A DNA stretch of 64,000 nt from Bigelowiella natans CCMP2755 (taxonomy: Eukaryota; Cercozoa; Chlorarachniophyceae): NCBI GenBank assembly GCA_000320545.1, contig ADNK01000875.1, positions 248,001 through 312,000 on the forward strand. Reading direction: 5' to 3'. Both the position numbers and the translations under genes were made by a program. The notes under the pieces are model-generated. The model ran no database searches. It saw nothing but the letters and a program-made list of their open reading frames with translations, and was not told where the DNA came from. Positions 22,907-39,274 of the stretch are shown here, one piece after another; position 1 is the first letter of the stretch; each line of letters opens with the position of its first letter.

Positions 22907-28718
<5,812 letters not shown>

Positions 28719-28729
28719 TAGTGGGCTGG

Positions 28730-30015
28730 ATGCAACAACAACAAACATAAACAAACGATAGCAAGCCTACCACATATCTATTGATCAAAAGAAGGTATGG
28801 TGGAAGCAGCAACTTATACAGTATTGATAGATAAATTTAGAAGCAGTGATGAAGGTTGTTATTTTTTTTCCATCTTCTCCTTCAACAGTCTCACCGTCTT
28901 CTTACGTAGCGATACGAATAGAGTATTTCTGCCTCGTACTCAGCCATCAGCTGAGCGCTACATGCTGCTGCTATGATCATCGGAGTAATGCAATGATGAT
29001 AATTAAACACACCATCAGTTTTATTATTACATAATTGAAGCCAAGCAACATTATGGCTACTGACGTTGTCGTTGAAACACTGGATCACTTCGATCACATG
29101 GCCTGCTGGTGGGTGCACAAGTACCGCTAGACCGCGTATGCGCGTATCTAGGCATGGCTGCATGGTGAAGCTGGCTAGCTAGTAGCTGGCTCGACGACTA
29201 CATTCATGTGCACATGCTAGCATCAAGCGTAGGTTAGGCGTGTAGCATGCATAGCTAGATAGCTAGATAGGGTGCGATAAGTGCATGATCGACATCCTTA
29301 TGTACATGTACCTCTGAGTAGATCTGCTAGCTAGCGCTAGCTAGCTAGAGTACAAAGAGAGTGCGATGTAATATCGAGCTGCGCTATCTAGCTAGCTCTA
29401 GCTCTAGATCCATCTAGCTAGCTAGCTAGCTAGCTAGATGTGCTAGCATGTGCTATAGCATTTCGCAGAAGTGTAGCCGCACGTACGTAGCGCTAGAGCG
29501 TCGCGCATTCTAGCTGGCTAGAACTAGCTACCATTTGCTAGATTTAGCAGCACATTCCTAGCTCTAGCTAGCTAGCTGCTCTAGTGCTAGATCTGCTACA
29601 TGCTAGCTCTGGAGCTATGCTAGCTAGCATGGCTCTAGCTAGCTAGTGATTAGATGATATAGCGTACTGTGCTTGAGAGTCATGTAGACATAGAACTAGA
29701 GTAGCAATAAGAACGCGACAGCTATACTACATGTACTACTGTCTAGCTGTGTCTAGCTAGCTAGACCTAGCACTATCCTAGTATCGACACTCTAGCTCTG
29801 TGCGACACATTGATCATGCTAGCATGCCTTAAATATTGTAAAATATATGGACTTTTATTCACAATCTGCGTGTTTATCGTATGATATGGTACGGTCCTAA
29901 TTGCATGCATGCATGTGCGTGCATTATAACACCTTTTTACAATAGTAGGACTGTTCGGCAACTCTTGGCATCAAGCTATTCCTGACGACATTCGAGTGTA
30001 CGATATGGGATAATG
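28730..30015. repeat. CTAG-rich palindromic island
   Basis: Between the PLK and PFD2 genes no exon is supported. From about 29160 to 29800 the sequence is dominated by CTAG, GCTAGC and TAGCTAGC words, including runs such as GCTAGCTAGCTAGC near 29340 and 29410. The left part holds AT-rich sequence and TGCATG or ACATGT words. Confidence 0.6.
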
Positions 30016-30022
30016 TGAAGAA

Positions 30023-30660
30023 CTACGACTTTATCCCAATTTGATTCTGAAGTTGGCGTGCAGGCTTGATGTTGTATTTCTCCATGAAATCGTCTAGCTC
30101 CGTTTGCTTCTTCTTCATGTGATCCGATAGTTGCTTGATCATTTGATTTATCTATAATAAGAAAAACGCAAACGTGGTCAATAAGTGTGGCTCTTCTTCA
30201 TCATCTCTCAAAAACTGTAGGTTATTACCCCTTGGAGATTCCTTTCTACAGCCGGAAGCACCTCTTTAATCGTTCTCTCCACTAAAACCCCGCCGATCAA
30301 GCGATAACACTTGCGTGCTGGATCTAAATCCTTAATTGTGTTTATCACGAGCCTAATAGAATCAGGATGTTCAGATAAGGAATTTGCAGAAAAGAGGCTC
30401 TTGTTGAGAAAATTCTGGAAAGATTGGGAAAAATAAATATTCAACGAAGAATGGATTAGCGGAAGAAAACGCATCCGTCAAGAAGTAGGAAATTATATCT
30501 GACAAAATGATAGAGAATCATACGAGTGCTCATTCCTATCCGAGTCCAACTCCCCAATTTTCAGGCCGTACTGTCGCACTTCTGCCTTGATAGCCTCAAA
30601 TTTCTGCATAATCTCTGCAGCCTGTGCCTGCGCCTTGCCTGCATCCGCGCTGGAAGCCAT
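30023..30660 (-). CDS. PFD2: Prefoldin subunit 2
   Basis: Three phase-consistent exons (30660-30524, 30352-30229, 30151-30023) encode 129 residues. Prefoldin is the hexameric cytosolic chaperone that hands nascent actin and tubulin to the CCT chaperonin; PFD2 (GIM4) is a beta-type subunit. The beta-hairpin signature is clear: HSLVINTIKDLDPARKCYR then LIGGVLVERTIKEVLPAVE, matching the conserved EHxLVxxTL...DxxRKCYRxxGGVLVERT pattern. N- and C-terminal segments are charged heptad-rich coiled coils (EIMQKFEAIKAEVRQYGLKI; IKQLSDHMKKKQTELDDFME). The length is slightly shorter than animal PFD2 because the C-terminal tail is short. It is divergent from eIF3c with 714 bp between start codons. Confidence 0.95.
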
Positions 30661-31164
30661 TTCGAATGGATTATAACATATATTCTCGGGATTCCCAGTA
30701 AACGTAATAAATAGGCTCAAATATTACATAACGACAAATATTTCAGAGCAGAATATCGAAAAACCTTTTTTCTGCGATTCTTCTCGGCAATTTTCTGCGG
30801 GCTCGGGGGAATTTCCTGCAGATGGAAGCAGGTTTTGATCGGATCAATTGTATTTTCGATACCCTTTTGGTTTAATCATAGCGACAAGATTGCCGGCGAA
30901 ATATTGTGTAAATCGTCGGAAGCGTACGGGAAAATCGAGACCAAGAATCACGAGAAGCTATTTTGAAAGTTTGGAGGACTTCTACGGGCATAGAAATACA
31001 GGGGATTTTGAAGCATCTTTGCGTATAAATTCTATTATTATAGCATAAACCGCCAAGGTCACACGCATCGCATGGCCGCGCCCTGTCCCCCCCCCGTAGT
31101 TGGCAATATATAAGATGTATCCCCTTTACCCCCATTCGGGAGATGAATTCGTAGAGAAACGGCA

Positions 31165-31368
31165 ATGCGGTGTCCGTGTCTGATAATTACTACGAATGCT
31201 CCTCTTCCCGATCCGAACATTGTACAGAGAGAAGAGTTTAAGCTGACTTTGATGAATGGTGGTCTGGACGGGTTCTTTAACATTGCGCGCGTTGAATATA
31301 TTTCACAGGAGACCTTTGTTCAGTTGCATCAAGACGAAGCAATAGCTGGACAAAAGGGCGGAAAATAG
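31165..31368 (+). CDS. Small ORF just upstream of eIF3c, status uncertain
   Basis: A 67-codon plus-strand frame (EEFKLTLMNGGLDGFFNIAR, then a GQKGGK end) stops 6 nt before the eIF3c start codon. The composition looks protein-like but I recognise no family. It could be an upstream ORF in the eIF3c leader, a tightly packed separate gene, or chance. No splice signal links it to eIF3c. The bases between its stop and the eIF3c ATG are AGCAAA. Confidence 0.35.
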   Translation: MRCPCLIITTNAPLPDPNIVQREEFKLTLMNGGLDGFFNIARVEYISQETFVQLHQDEAIAGQKGGK

Positions 31369-31374
31369 AGCAAA

Positions 31375-32693
31375 ATGTCGAGGTTCTTTGGCGCACAGGA
31401 GACTCCATCCGCCTCTGAGGCCTCAGAAGACGAGAACGAACGCACTAATGTTGTAAGAACTCAATTGGCGGATATAGATTCAAGCAGTGATGATGAAGGT
31501 ATATCATCCGCGATAAAATCTAACCACAATAACGCCTCGGGAGTAAAATTAGTAGCGCACTGTGTATTCTCTTCACCTTGTGGCAGCTGAGATGTAAATT
31601 GCTTTCATTATGAGATTTTTACAAATTAGCTTTCATTAGGGATTTTTTAGAATTTAGCTTTCGTTATTCACAAGATAGAGAGGGTTATAGTTTATGGCTG
31701 CAGTCTCATACGAATGACGGTATACATTCCTGCAGACAAACGCGTCGTGCGAACAGAGAAAGACAAGCGCTATGAAGCTCTAAGGAAGAAAATTCAGTTA
31801 ATGCGCAATTTCATAACAAATAATAATTGGAACGACTGCGCGTATCACTACGAGGAGTGGAAAAAACTGCTAGAGAAGACGAAGAACGTCTTTAAGAAGG
31901 AAGGGGGGCGCCCCGACTTCGTTCTGATCGAATGGGCGTACCTGCAGAAGGTAGTATCTGAGAAGAAACAACTCCAAAAGGAGAAGAAGGGCGTCAAATT
32001 AAGTAAGACCGACTCCAAGAGTTTGAACAAACTCAATCAGCGCATAACCAAAGAGATCACTGGATATAAGGCTGAGATCGCAGCGCTTGAGAAAGCTGGT
32101 GGGTGCTACTTTTTCAGATCCCCTCCTTGACCCCTCTCCTATTCATTGTGATGATGATAAGTTGTGTTCATATTAAATACTCCACGTTTGCAAGTATCCT
32201 TGGAATTTCATTTGATTAATTCATTTTATAATTTTCCTATCTATCTTCACCTGACCACCCCCTTGCATTCTCTGAACTGTGTCACATAGGTCGGTTGGTT
32301 CTCCCCGTTACAGTTGCAGAGCAGAAGGATGATGATGGTGATGATGGTGATGATGGGGGTGTCGACGATGGGGTTGATGATGGGGATGCGGGCGATGATG
32401 GAGATGGGGAAGGAGGGGACGACATGGGTGACGATGATTGGGATGACGATTATGGCGACGGGGATGATGACGAAGACGATAGTGATTTGGATGTTGATGA
32501 GACACCTGGGGGTTTCACGAGGGCATTCTGGCTGAAGAAAACACCAACTGAAGGCGACACAGGTAAGAGAAAGAAGCAGCACATATTAATATAATTTGTT
32601 GCGTTGGGTGTAGGGGTAGGGGTAGATCTTACACCTCATCAAGGCAAATTACCCATACCTTCATCCTGGACCCCCCCCCCCCCCCGCCACACA

Positions 32694-32754
<61 letters not shown>

Positions 32755-35042
32755 GAATGAAGCAACACACTCAGAACATTCAGTATTGAACAGCATTAAC
32801 CCGCCGGCAGAAGGAGGAGTCCTTCCATACCATAGCCTTTTTGGCTGCCTACTGAAAAATGATCTCATTACCCATATATCCTCCTTGCTCCCCCCTAACT
32901 AATACTCCTAGGCAAAAAGAGAGACAGAAAACAGCGCGAGCCCAAGAAGAAGAAGGAAGATACCACATCGACAGCGGATGACGGGAAGAAACCCGAAGAG
33001 AAGAAGAGTACAGAGATGAGTACAGAGGCGGTCCTGAAGAAACTCCGCGACATTGAGGATACGCGTGGCCGTAGAGGGGTTGATAGAAAGGAGTACATTC
33101 AGGACTTAGAGCTGCTTCTCACAAAAGCACGCAAGCGAGCCACAAGAGTCAAGATCGAAACCCTCCTTACCACTGCGCTCTTTGATATGAACCTCAATAC
33201 TGGGACGGCGTTGAGCATAAATAGCTGGACGAGGTGTGCGAAGCTACTCAACGCCATAGTGGCCTGTCTCCTTGACCCCGAAATGAAGGTTCGTCTCATC
33301 GAGGACGACGACGACTTAGAGGAGAACTATGAGGAGCTGGAGCTCGAGGAAGAGGAGAAGGAAAAAAAATTAAAAGAGGGCAAAAAGGCGGATGCAAAGC
33401 CCGCAGCAGCAGCGGCACGGAGTGGCGACGAAATCATATACATCAAGGGTAACCTCCACTCGTACATACAAAGGCTGTCGGACCAGTTTCTAGCCAGCCT
33501 CCGAGAGATGCAGGAGCACGATGAGAAGTACGCAGAGCGCCTAGGGGACGAAAAGGGCCTCGTTGACCTCATCAAGAGCGGCACCAAGTACTACCAGAGC
33601 CTCAACAAGAAAGCGCTTGTCGATATGTGCCGGCTGCTCCACCTGACCCACACCTACTACATCTACAAGGCATCCAAAGACCACTTCGCCCAAAACATCG
33701 AGGAGGAGAAGGGCTACATGATGCAGATGAAGTCCATGTTCTCAGATCAGGCCGGCGACATCGTGTACGACCTGTGCCTGCAGCTCTACCAGGCGGAAGG
33801 CGCCCGTACGAAGACTGTCGCACGGCTCTGCCACGTGTACTACTACTGCATTCACAACCGCTTCCACGAGGCGCGTAACCTGCTGCTCATGTCACACCTC
33901 CAGGACGTCATCCACGACGCCGACATCCATTGTCGCATCCTGTACAACCGCACTCTGGCACAGCTTGGGCTCTGCGCCTTTCGGAACGGCCATTTCAGGT
34001 ATGCCATGGACTGCCTCTCCGAGCTGTTCAACCACCAGCTCCGCATCAAGGAGCTCCTGGCGCAGGGAGTCACCTCCAACCGCTATCACCACGACCGCAA
34101 CCTGGAGAAGGAACTCCGGGAGAAGATGCGCGTGTACCCGTATCACATGCACATGGCGCATGAGATGTTGGAGGCTGTCAACCTGATCAGTGGTATGCTT
34201 ATCGAGATTCCAAACCTCGCAAAGGGCAAGAGAAAGACCATTAGCCGCTCCTTCCGTATGAAGTACGATCCGTACAAGAAGCAAGAGGTTACTGCCCCCC
34301 CCGAGAGCACCAGGCAGATTATTCTTGCTGCCAGTGACATCCTGTCTAACGGCGACTGGGAGGGCTGCTTTAACCTTATCTGCCAGCTGCGAATGTGGGG
34401 CTACATGCCGCACGCGCAGCAAGTTAAATTGAACCTCAAGAAGCAAATTCAGCAAGTTGCGTTACAGATTTATCTGCTCGTTAACGCCTCGACTTACGTG
34501 TCCATAAATGCGGCCTTCCTCTGCGAGATGTTCAGTATGGCTGAGTCCGATGTTCACAGGATCGTGAGTCGAATGATGCTGAAGAATGAGCTGCTTGGAG
34601 CGTGGGACCAGCCTTCTGGTTGCATCATCATGCACAACGAGGAGCAATCACGACTGCAGCAAAAGATCTCCGCTATGGCAGACAAGGTGAATAATTTCTC
34701 CGTTAACTATCATTTATTAAGTTATACCAGTGCCTTTTTTATAAGCCTCTTATACTTTTGTGTGGATCATATCAATGTGCATTTGGAGCGTGTTGTTGAT
34801 TTGTTTTGGGTTGACTTGATTTGCAGGTCGCTCAGCATGTTGAGATGAATGAGACTAAGCTGGACATTCATCGCTATGGCTGGAACTACAACCGGAACCA
34901 AAATTATGGTAAGGATTCGAAGGGACAGCGCTCCCACCACCGTTATAACAAAGACAAATCTCGTGGCGGAAAGGATGACAGCAACTACCAAGACCGTCGA
35001 GGCGGTTATGGTAGATCGTCGAATTACAAGCGAAGATATTGA
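31375..35042 (+). CDS. EIF3C: Eukaryotic translation initiation factor 3 subunit C
   Basis: Five phase-consistent exons (31375-31498, 31736-32098, 32320-32562, 32912-34686, 34827-35042) encode 906 residues, close to the roughly 910 of animal eIF3c. eIF3c is a core PCI/MPN subunit that recruits eIF1 and eIF5 and helps load mRNA on the 40S ribosome. It begins MSRFFG, followed by a Ser/Asp/Glu-rich acidic segment, a basic helical region (DKRYEALRKKIQLMRNFI) and an Asp/Gly-rich stretch ending FWLKKTPTE. Conserved blocks include CHVYYYCIHNRFHEARNLLL, MSHLQD, ILYNRTLAQLGLCAFRNG and a PCI/winged-helix region with FSMAESDVHRIVSRMM. The C terminus is RGG/Tyr-rich. The third exon is an Asp/Gly repeat derived from GAT triplets. 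Confidence 0.97.
32672..32752. repeat. Three-part repeat (C)n(CA)n(GA)n
   Basis: Poly-C, then CA, then GA run in direct succession within the eIF3c intron between 32562 and 32912. Confidence 0.95.
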
Positions 35043-35650
35043 GTGCTGTCATATAACGTTTTGTTCGTTTAGTAACACACGTCTTGTTTATCCTACCGAA
35101 GTAGCAGTTAAGTAATGTGTGCCTTGTGCTGCTGGCTAGCCATGCAAGTGCATGCGGCTATCGTTGATGCACCGCAGACGTGTAGGGTTCCTATATTCCG
35201 ACGCATCGCACAGACTGTACACCGCGTGATGGCTACTGCTGATGAATTATAAAATCTTATGATGTGTATACTCCTATATAGCCATCACTGCTATAGCGAC
35301 TGCATCATGATAGACATTTTAAGTCTCTTGCGCATTAATTCTAGCGTTGTCTGTCATTCTACAATTCGTGTGTGCGTGCGCGTGTCATGGACATGAAGTC
35401 TCTCATTGCGTGTCTGTGTGTGTACGCTGTAGATACGATGCACAGCCCAGCTAGCCAGCACTAGAGCAAATAACAATATGATCTATAGATCGCCCTCTGA
35501 CCCCAGCACTAGCGCTCTAGAGCTAGCTAGCTAGTATCGTAGTAGCGGCGCGGCTACGTACAGGCATCGCATCGAGTGGGTATATGGGCGAACGTAGCTC
35601 AATAACACTGTTTTTGTGTGCGTGGTTGCTTTGACTCATAGTCACGAACG
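35043..35650. repeat. Palindrome-rich spacer
   Basis: No exon. CTAG words cluster at 35505-35540, with TGCATG, GTGTGC and GCGC words elsewhere. It lies between eIF3c and the second LINE-like fragment. Confidence 0.5.
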
Positions 35651-35654
35651 ATGT

Positions 35655-36060
35655 TGTCACATGTATAGACATGCGCTGGCAATCTTGGATTATTCATGCT
35701 GTCCAGAGGGCAGCGCACAAAATCAGAGGCAACGTGCGCTGCGTGCAACACATTGCAAGACATGGACCACATTCTGCAGTGCAGCAAGTACGGCCCACAG
35801 AGACTCAGATTCAACAAACAACTGACGGCGATCATGGATCGCAATGACGAAACTGCGCGTCTCACACCCGCAGAAAAAACAAGTCGAGCTGCTGCGCGAG
35901 AAGCGCGCCATGCTAGACCTAATCATCGTGCATTTTCATGCATGCATCATGTGACCAAGGAAACCAACAGATACAACTTAAGCGCTGTAGCCGCTGCATT
36001 GCATAGCTACATTAGGATGACCATTGAAAAAATTTAAACATTTCATTACATCCGTCTCAT
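35655..36060 (+). mobile_element. LINE-like retrotransposon 3' fragment, copy 2
   Basis: The plus-strand frame 35696-36037 reads MLSRGQRTKSEATCAAC...DMDHILQC and ends LSAVAAALHSYIRMTIEKI, homologous to the minus-strand copy at 14.6-15.3 kb. DNA match continues past the stop (TTCATTACATCCGTCTCA here; a near-identical string in copy 1). Only the zinc-binding C-terminal part is present, so it is another 5'-truncated copy. Confidence 0.6.
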
Positions 36061-36286
36061 AGACATGAGCTGTGCTGCCGCGCCATGCGCTACTACATGC
36101 GCGCTTTAAATAGCCAGCGCACACACATATCGCTAGCGCTAGTTTATGACAGTATCAGCACAGTGCGACACACACGCGCGCACATACAAAGATTGAGGAG
36201 AATAATGAATGAAATGATGAAATGCAATGACATTGTCACGTGTTCAAAAAATGCTATGCATGTATCACGGCAGCTGCAACATCTCC

Positions 36287-37420
36287 TCATCGTCCAGAAA
36301 TAATATCGTTTGCCATCTCGCGAACTTTTCGAGCCCTATCTGATTTTTCGTCCACAAATTTCTCTTCCTGGGTGTACTGTATGTCTTTATGGAGCCTTGG
36401 GTCCGGTCTAGAACCTACGACGTTTGTAGTGTGCCTAGTTTCGTCCTGTACAGCTGAGGCAGTTTCACCCATATCCATATCTTCGACGTTGCTCTTCTTG
36501 TAATCCCCGATTGCCACCTCCTTCTCCACGTGCTCGCCTTCGATGAGCAGCCTCTTGACCATGTTTGATGCCTGCATGAAGTCAGGAACGTCCACCTCTT
36601 TTTTAATTTCTTCGTCGTCATCTGCGTAGATGGGTACATTATCAATGTTACAAAGAAGTCAATCAGCGTTTTCCAAATACCTCTGCATGAGCTCTCCCCC
36701 CCCCCCCCCCCCCCCTCCTCTCTTTCACACACATACACATACACACAACATGTTTTTGGGTTTTAAATATTTCCCAAAATGTTAGACATTCGGTAGTGCG
36801 CACAGTTGTTCGTTCGGATGTATACCTGGAACGTCTGCTTTTTCTGCTTTAGTATCAACATTCTGTTGAGTGTTAGAAGTGGTTGCATTGGTAGTCTTCG
36901 AATTCTTCGCCTGCTCCTTCGCCATTGTCTTCGTCTCCTCCTTACCGCCGTCATCGTCGTCCCAAGATTCTTGCACTTGGTAAAGATCCGGATATCTATA
37001 TGTCATCATACAGAGGCCACAAAGAAATAATAGCACACAAAATTAGAAGAGTGATGATATGAAGTAAAGAGAGGACTAACTCTGGCAGCGGAAGCTTGGT
37101 GCTGAGATGACGTTGAAAGATGTTAAATGTGACAGGATCAGGCTGTGCAGCGCCGCTCTCCCATCCTGCCACTTCCTCCTCTTGCAAGCCACACTTCTCC
37201 GCAAGTTGCCTGTGATAATAATAATAATAGTCAGCAATGTTGTAACTAATTAAGGTTGAAAGTTAATATTTTGCGAATTCGCAACTATTCATGGAGGTTA
37301 GTGAGACTACTTCTGCGTCATTTTGAAGCTCATTCGACGCCTGTATGGGTAATATAACCAAATAAGTTGCATCGAACATACGGTTAGAAAGTCAAGCGCT
37401 GCTGCTGCTGCTGCTGCTGC

Positions 37421-37468
<48 letters not shown>

Positions 37469-38170
37469 CGTGTAGGTTTGTGTGAACGATGATTCGTTTT
37501 AATCATGCGGAGTTTAGCGGATGTAGCGAATGCAATTTACGATTTGATCGCTTCCCGAAGATCCTCATGAATATATCCTCCTTTCGCCCTGGCATGGTCA
37601 TATTATGTCATTCAACTGTACTAATCTAAAATATTTGCGATATACACGGCGAAAGTCGTTGTTTGCCACTCATAAAAACGGGGTTGGGGTACATACATAC
37701 CGTCGCAGCTGCCCCTCCACAAGAGCCTTCGCCATCTTGTTTTCAGCCTCTACCTGCGACATCTTCACCTGGAGTATATCGCAATAATCACACAATCGAA
37801 AATGTAACAGACAAAGAACAAAAAGTACGTACTCCGCCATCATCGTCCTCGTCATCATCCTCGTCATCGTAGGTGTCCTTTTCATAACATTCCCTCACGG
37901 GCTCCACATGCCGCCCTGCATACAAAAGTTCAATAGTAATCACGAAAGAGAGACAAAGACAGAGAAGGCTGCATTTTTTAATCTAACCCATGATCTTCGG
38001 GTAAAGATTCGGATTCATTATTGGGGGCAATCTGGTAATTAAAGAGGATTGATTAGGATGAGAACAAACAGAAACTCAGCTGCTGCGAGATGGTTCAGAA
38101 TTAGAGGATAACATGAATCTTTCGCTCTGCGGCTTATTCAAGTTCCCTACAGCTCCAAGAATAGGACCCT
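36287..38170 (-). CDS. Unrecognised acidic/charged protein gene
   Basis: At least six minus-strand exons are supported by splice signals: 38031-37988, 37915-37833 (then an Asp/Glu run), 37768-37701, 37209-37081, 36996-36826 and 36621-36287 with the stop. A further upstream exon near 38110-38170 (KGPILGAVGNLNKPQSERF) is likely. Readable motifs are PPIMNPNLYPKIM, HVEPVRECYEKDTY, MSQVEAENKMAKALVEGQL, EKCGLQEEEVAGWESGAAQ, YPDLYQVQESWDDDD and, in the last exon, VDVPDFMQASNMVKRLL and YTQEEKFVDEKSDRARKV. The protein is highly charged with no membrane segment. I do not recognise a family and the 5' end is unresolved. Confidence 0.6.
37424..37466. repeat. (GT)n microsatellite
   Basis: A GCT triplet run (about 37399-37421) followed by a long GT run, in an intron of the acidic gene. 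Confidence 0.9.
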
Positions 38171-38512
38171 TGGACTCTGGTGAAAAGGTCGGATACCGTT
38201 CTGTGGGCAAACAAGCATCAGCAAAAACTACTGCTACACCCAACATTATTGAAAGGAGACGATACCGGTAGAGTGATAGTGGTGAGAATTTCGCTCATTT
38301 GGACCAACAATGGTCAAGACATAAGCCAAAAGAATTCCAATCAATATAAAAGACGGCCAACGCGCGTCTCTACTCCCTTCTTCCCTCAGCATAGTTGCTC
38401 AGCGTTGCTCGGACTCCATTACTCGGCTTGCGACTGAATTCTTGTCTCTTTTTGAGAATTGCAATTGCTGAAGGGCAATTTGGATCTGCGACAAAAAAGT
38501 CAAAAAATTGTG

Positions 38513-38517
38513 AAAAA
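38513..38517 (-). terminator. RNA polymerase III terminator of tRNA-Ser
   Basis: A run of five T on the minus strand starts 7 nt after the tRNA 3' end, the usual pol III stop signal. More T-rich tracts follow. Confidence 0.7.
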
Positions 38518-38523
38518 TATTTG

Positions 38524-38606
38524 CGATGCTGACAAGATTCGAACTTGCGCGGGACGAAACCCACTCCCTTAGCAGGGGAGCACCTTAACCACTCGGCCAC
38601 AGCATC
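38524..38606 (-). tRNA. tRNA-Ser(GCT)
   Basis: An 83-nt type II tRNA on the minus strand. The acceptor stem GATGCTG pairs with CAGCATC. The D-arm holds the A-box (TGGCCGAGTGG). The anticodon stem CTCCC/GGGAG flanks loop CTGCTAA, giving anticodon GCT. A long variable arm (about 14 nt, TGGGTTTCGTCCCG) marks a serine tRNA, and the T-arm carries GTTCGAATC (B-box). No intron and no encoded CCA, as expected for a nuclear gene. It decodes AGC/AGU. Confidence 0.96.
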
Positions 38607-39270
38607 TGAATTCAACTGATTCGTGCTGATGCATGCTAAATAAAATAACCTGCAAAGTTTTCCCCGAAAAAACTCACTCAATTTTTGCAAAATCGTAGCT
38701 GATCGTGATAAAAGAAGCGATGATCCAGATCCCGAGAAGGATATTTGCAAAATCCTACGCCTTTTCTTACCATTTCGCAGAGCCGCCAGCTGGGACTTAT
38801 ATCTACATGGCAAAATGGCCTGCAATTTGTAAGAATTTCGGCGCTCACATAGCTGTCTTCATGAATCGTAATCGCTGGACGAACGAAATTCATCATCCAT
38901 TGAGACATTTCCGTCGCAGGCCGTCACAAGCTTTGTAGTAGTAGCGGACGCGGACCAGCCACAGCAGGCACAGGGAGAGGTAGAGGGGGGTGAACAACGA
39001 ACGAGTACAGGAGAGAAGACACTCGAGGAATATGACAACGTCCCACAACATAGTCGCATAATCAAGAAGAAAGTTGAATTTTCTCAACACAAGCGGACCA
39101 GTTCCTCCTCATCAACCTGCCCTATTTCAGTCCTTGTACTCCTTTTTACATTTAATTGCCTCTAGAAAGACTACCATTGCTGATCTTAACGAACAATAAG
39201 AGATTTGTAGTTAGCAAGGGAGAAAGAAGCACCCGTGTTTGAAAAGAAATCGAGGCTAAATTTCACTCAG
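38607..39270. other. Spacer upstream of the SUMO ligase gene
   Basis: Open frames on both strands (for example 38705-38938 plus and 38678-38908 minus) overlap each other and match nothing I recognise. The region presumably includes the promoter of the gene starting at 39275. Confidence 0.45.
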
Positions 39271-39274
39271 CAGC

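Noticed and set aside
32295-32594. Asp/Gly-rich ORF as a separate acidic protein gene
   Set aside because: It is the third exon of eIF3c, in phase with both neighbours.
33627-34455. Long frames in other registers inside eIF3c
   Set aside because: Shadows of the GC-rich third positions in the eIF3c main exon.
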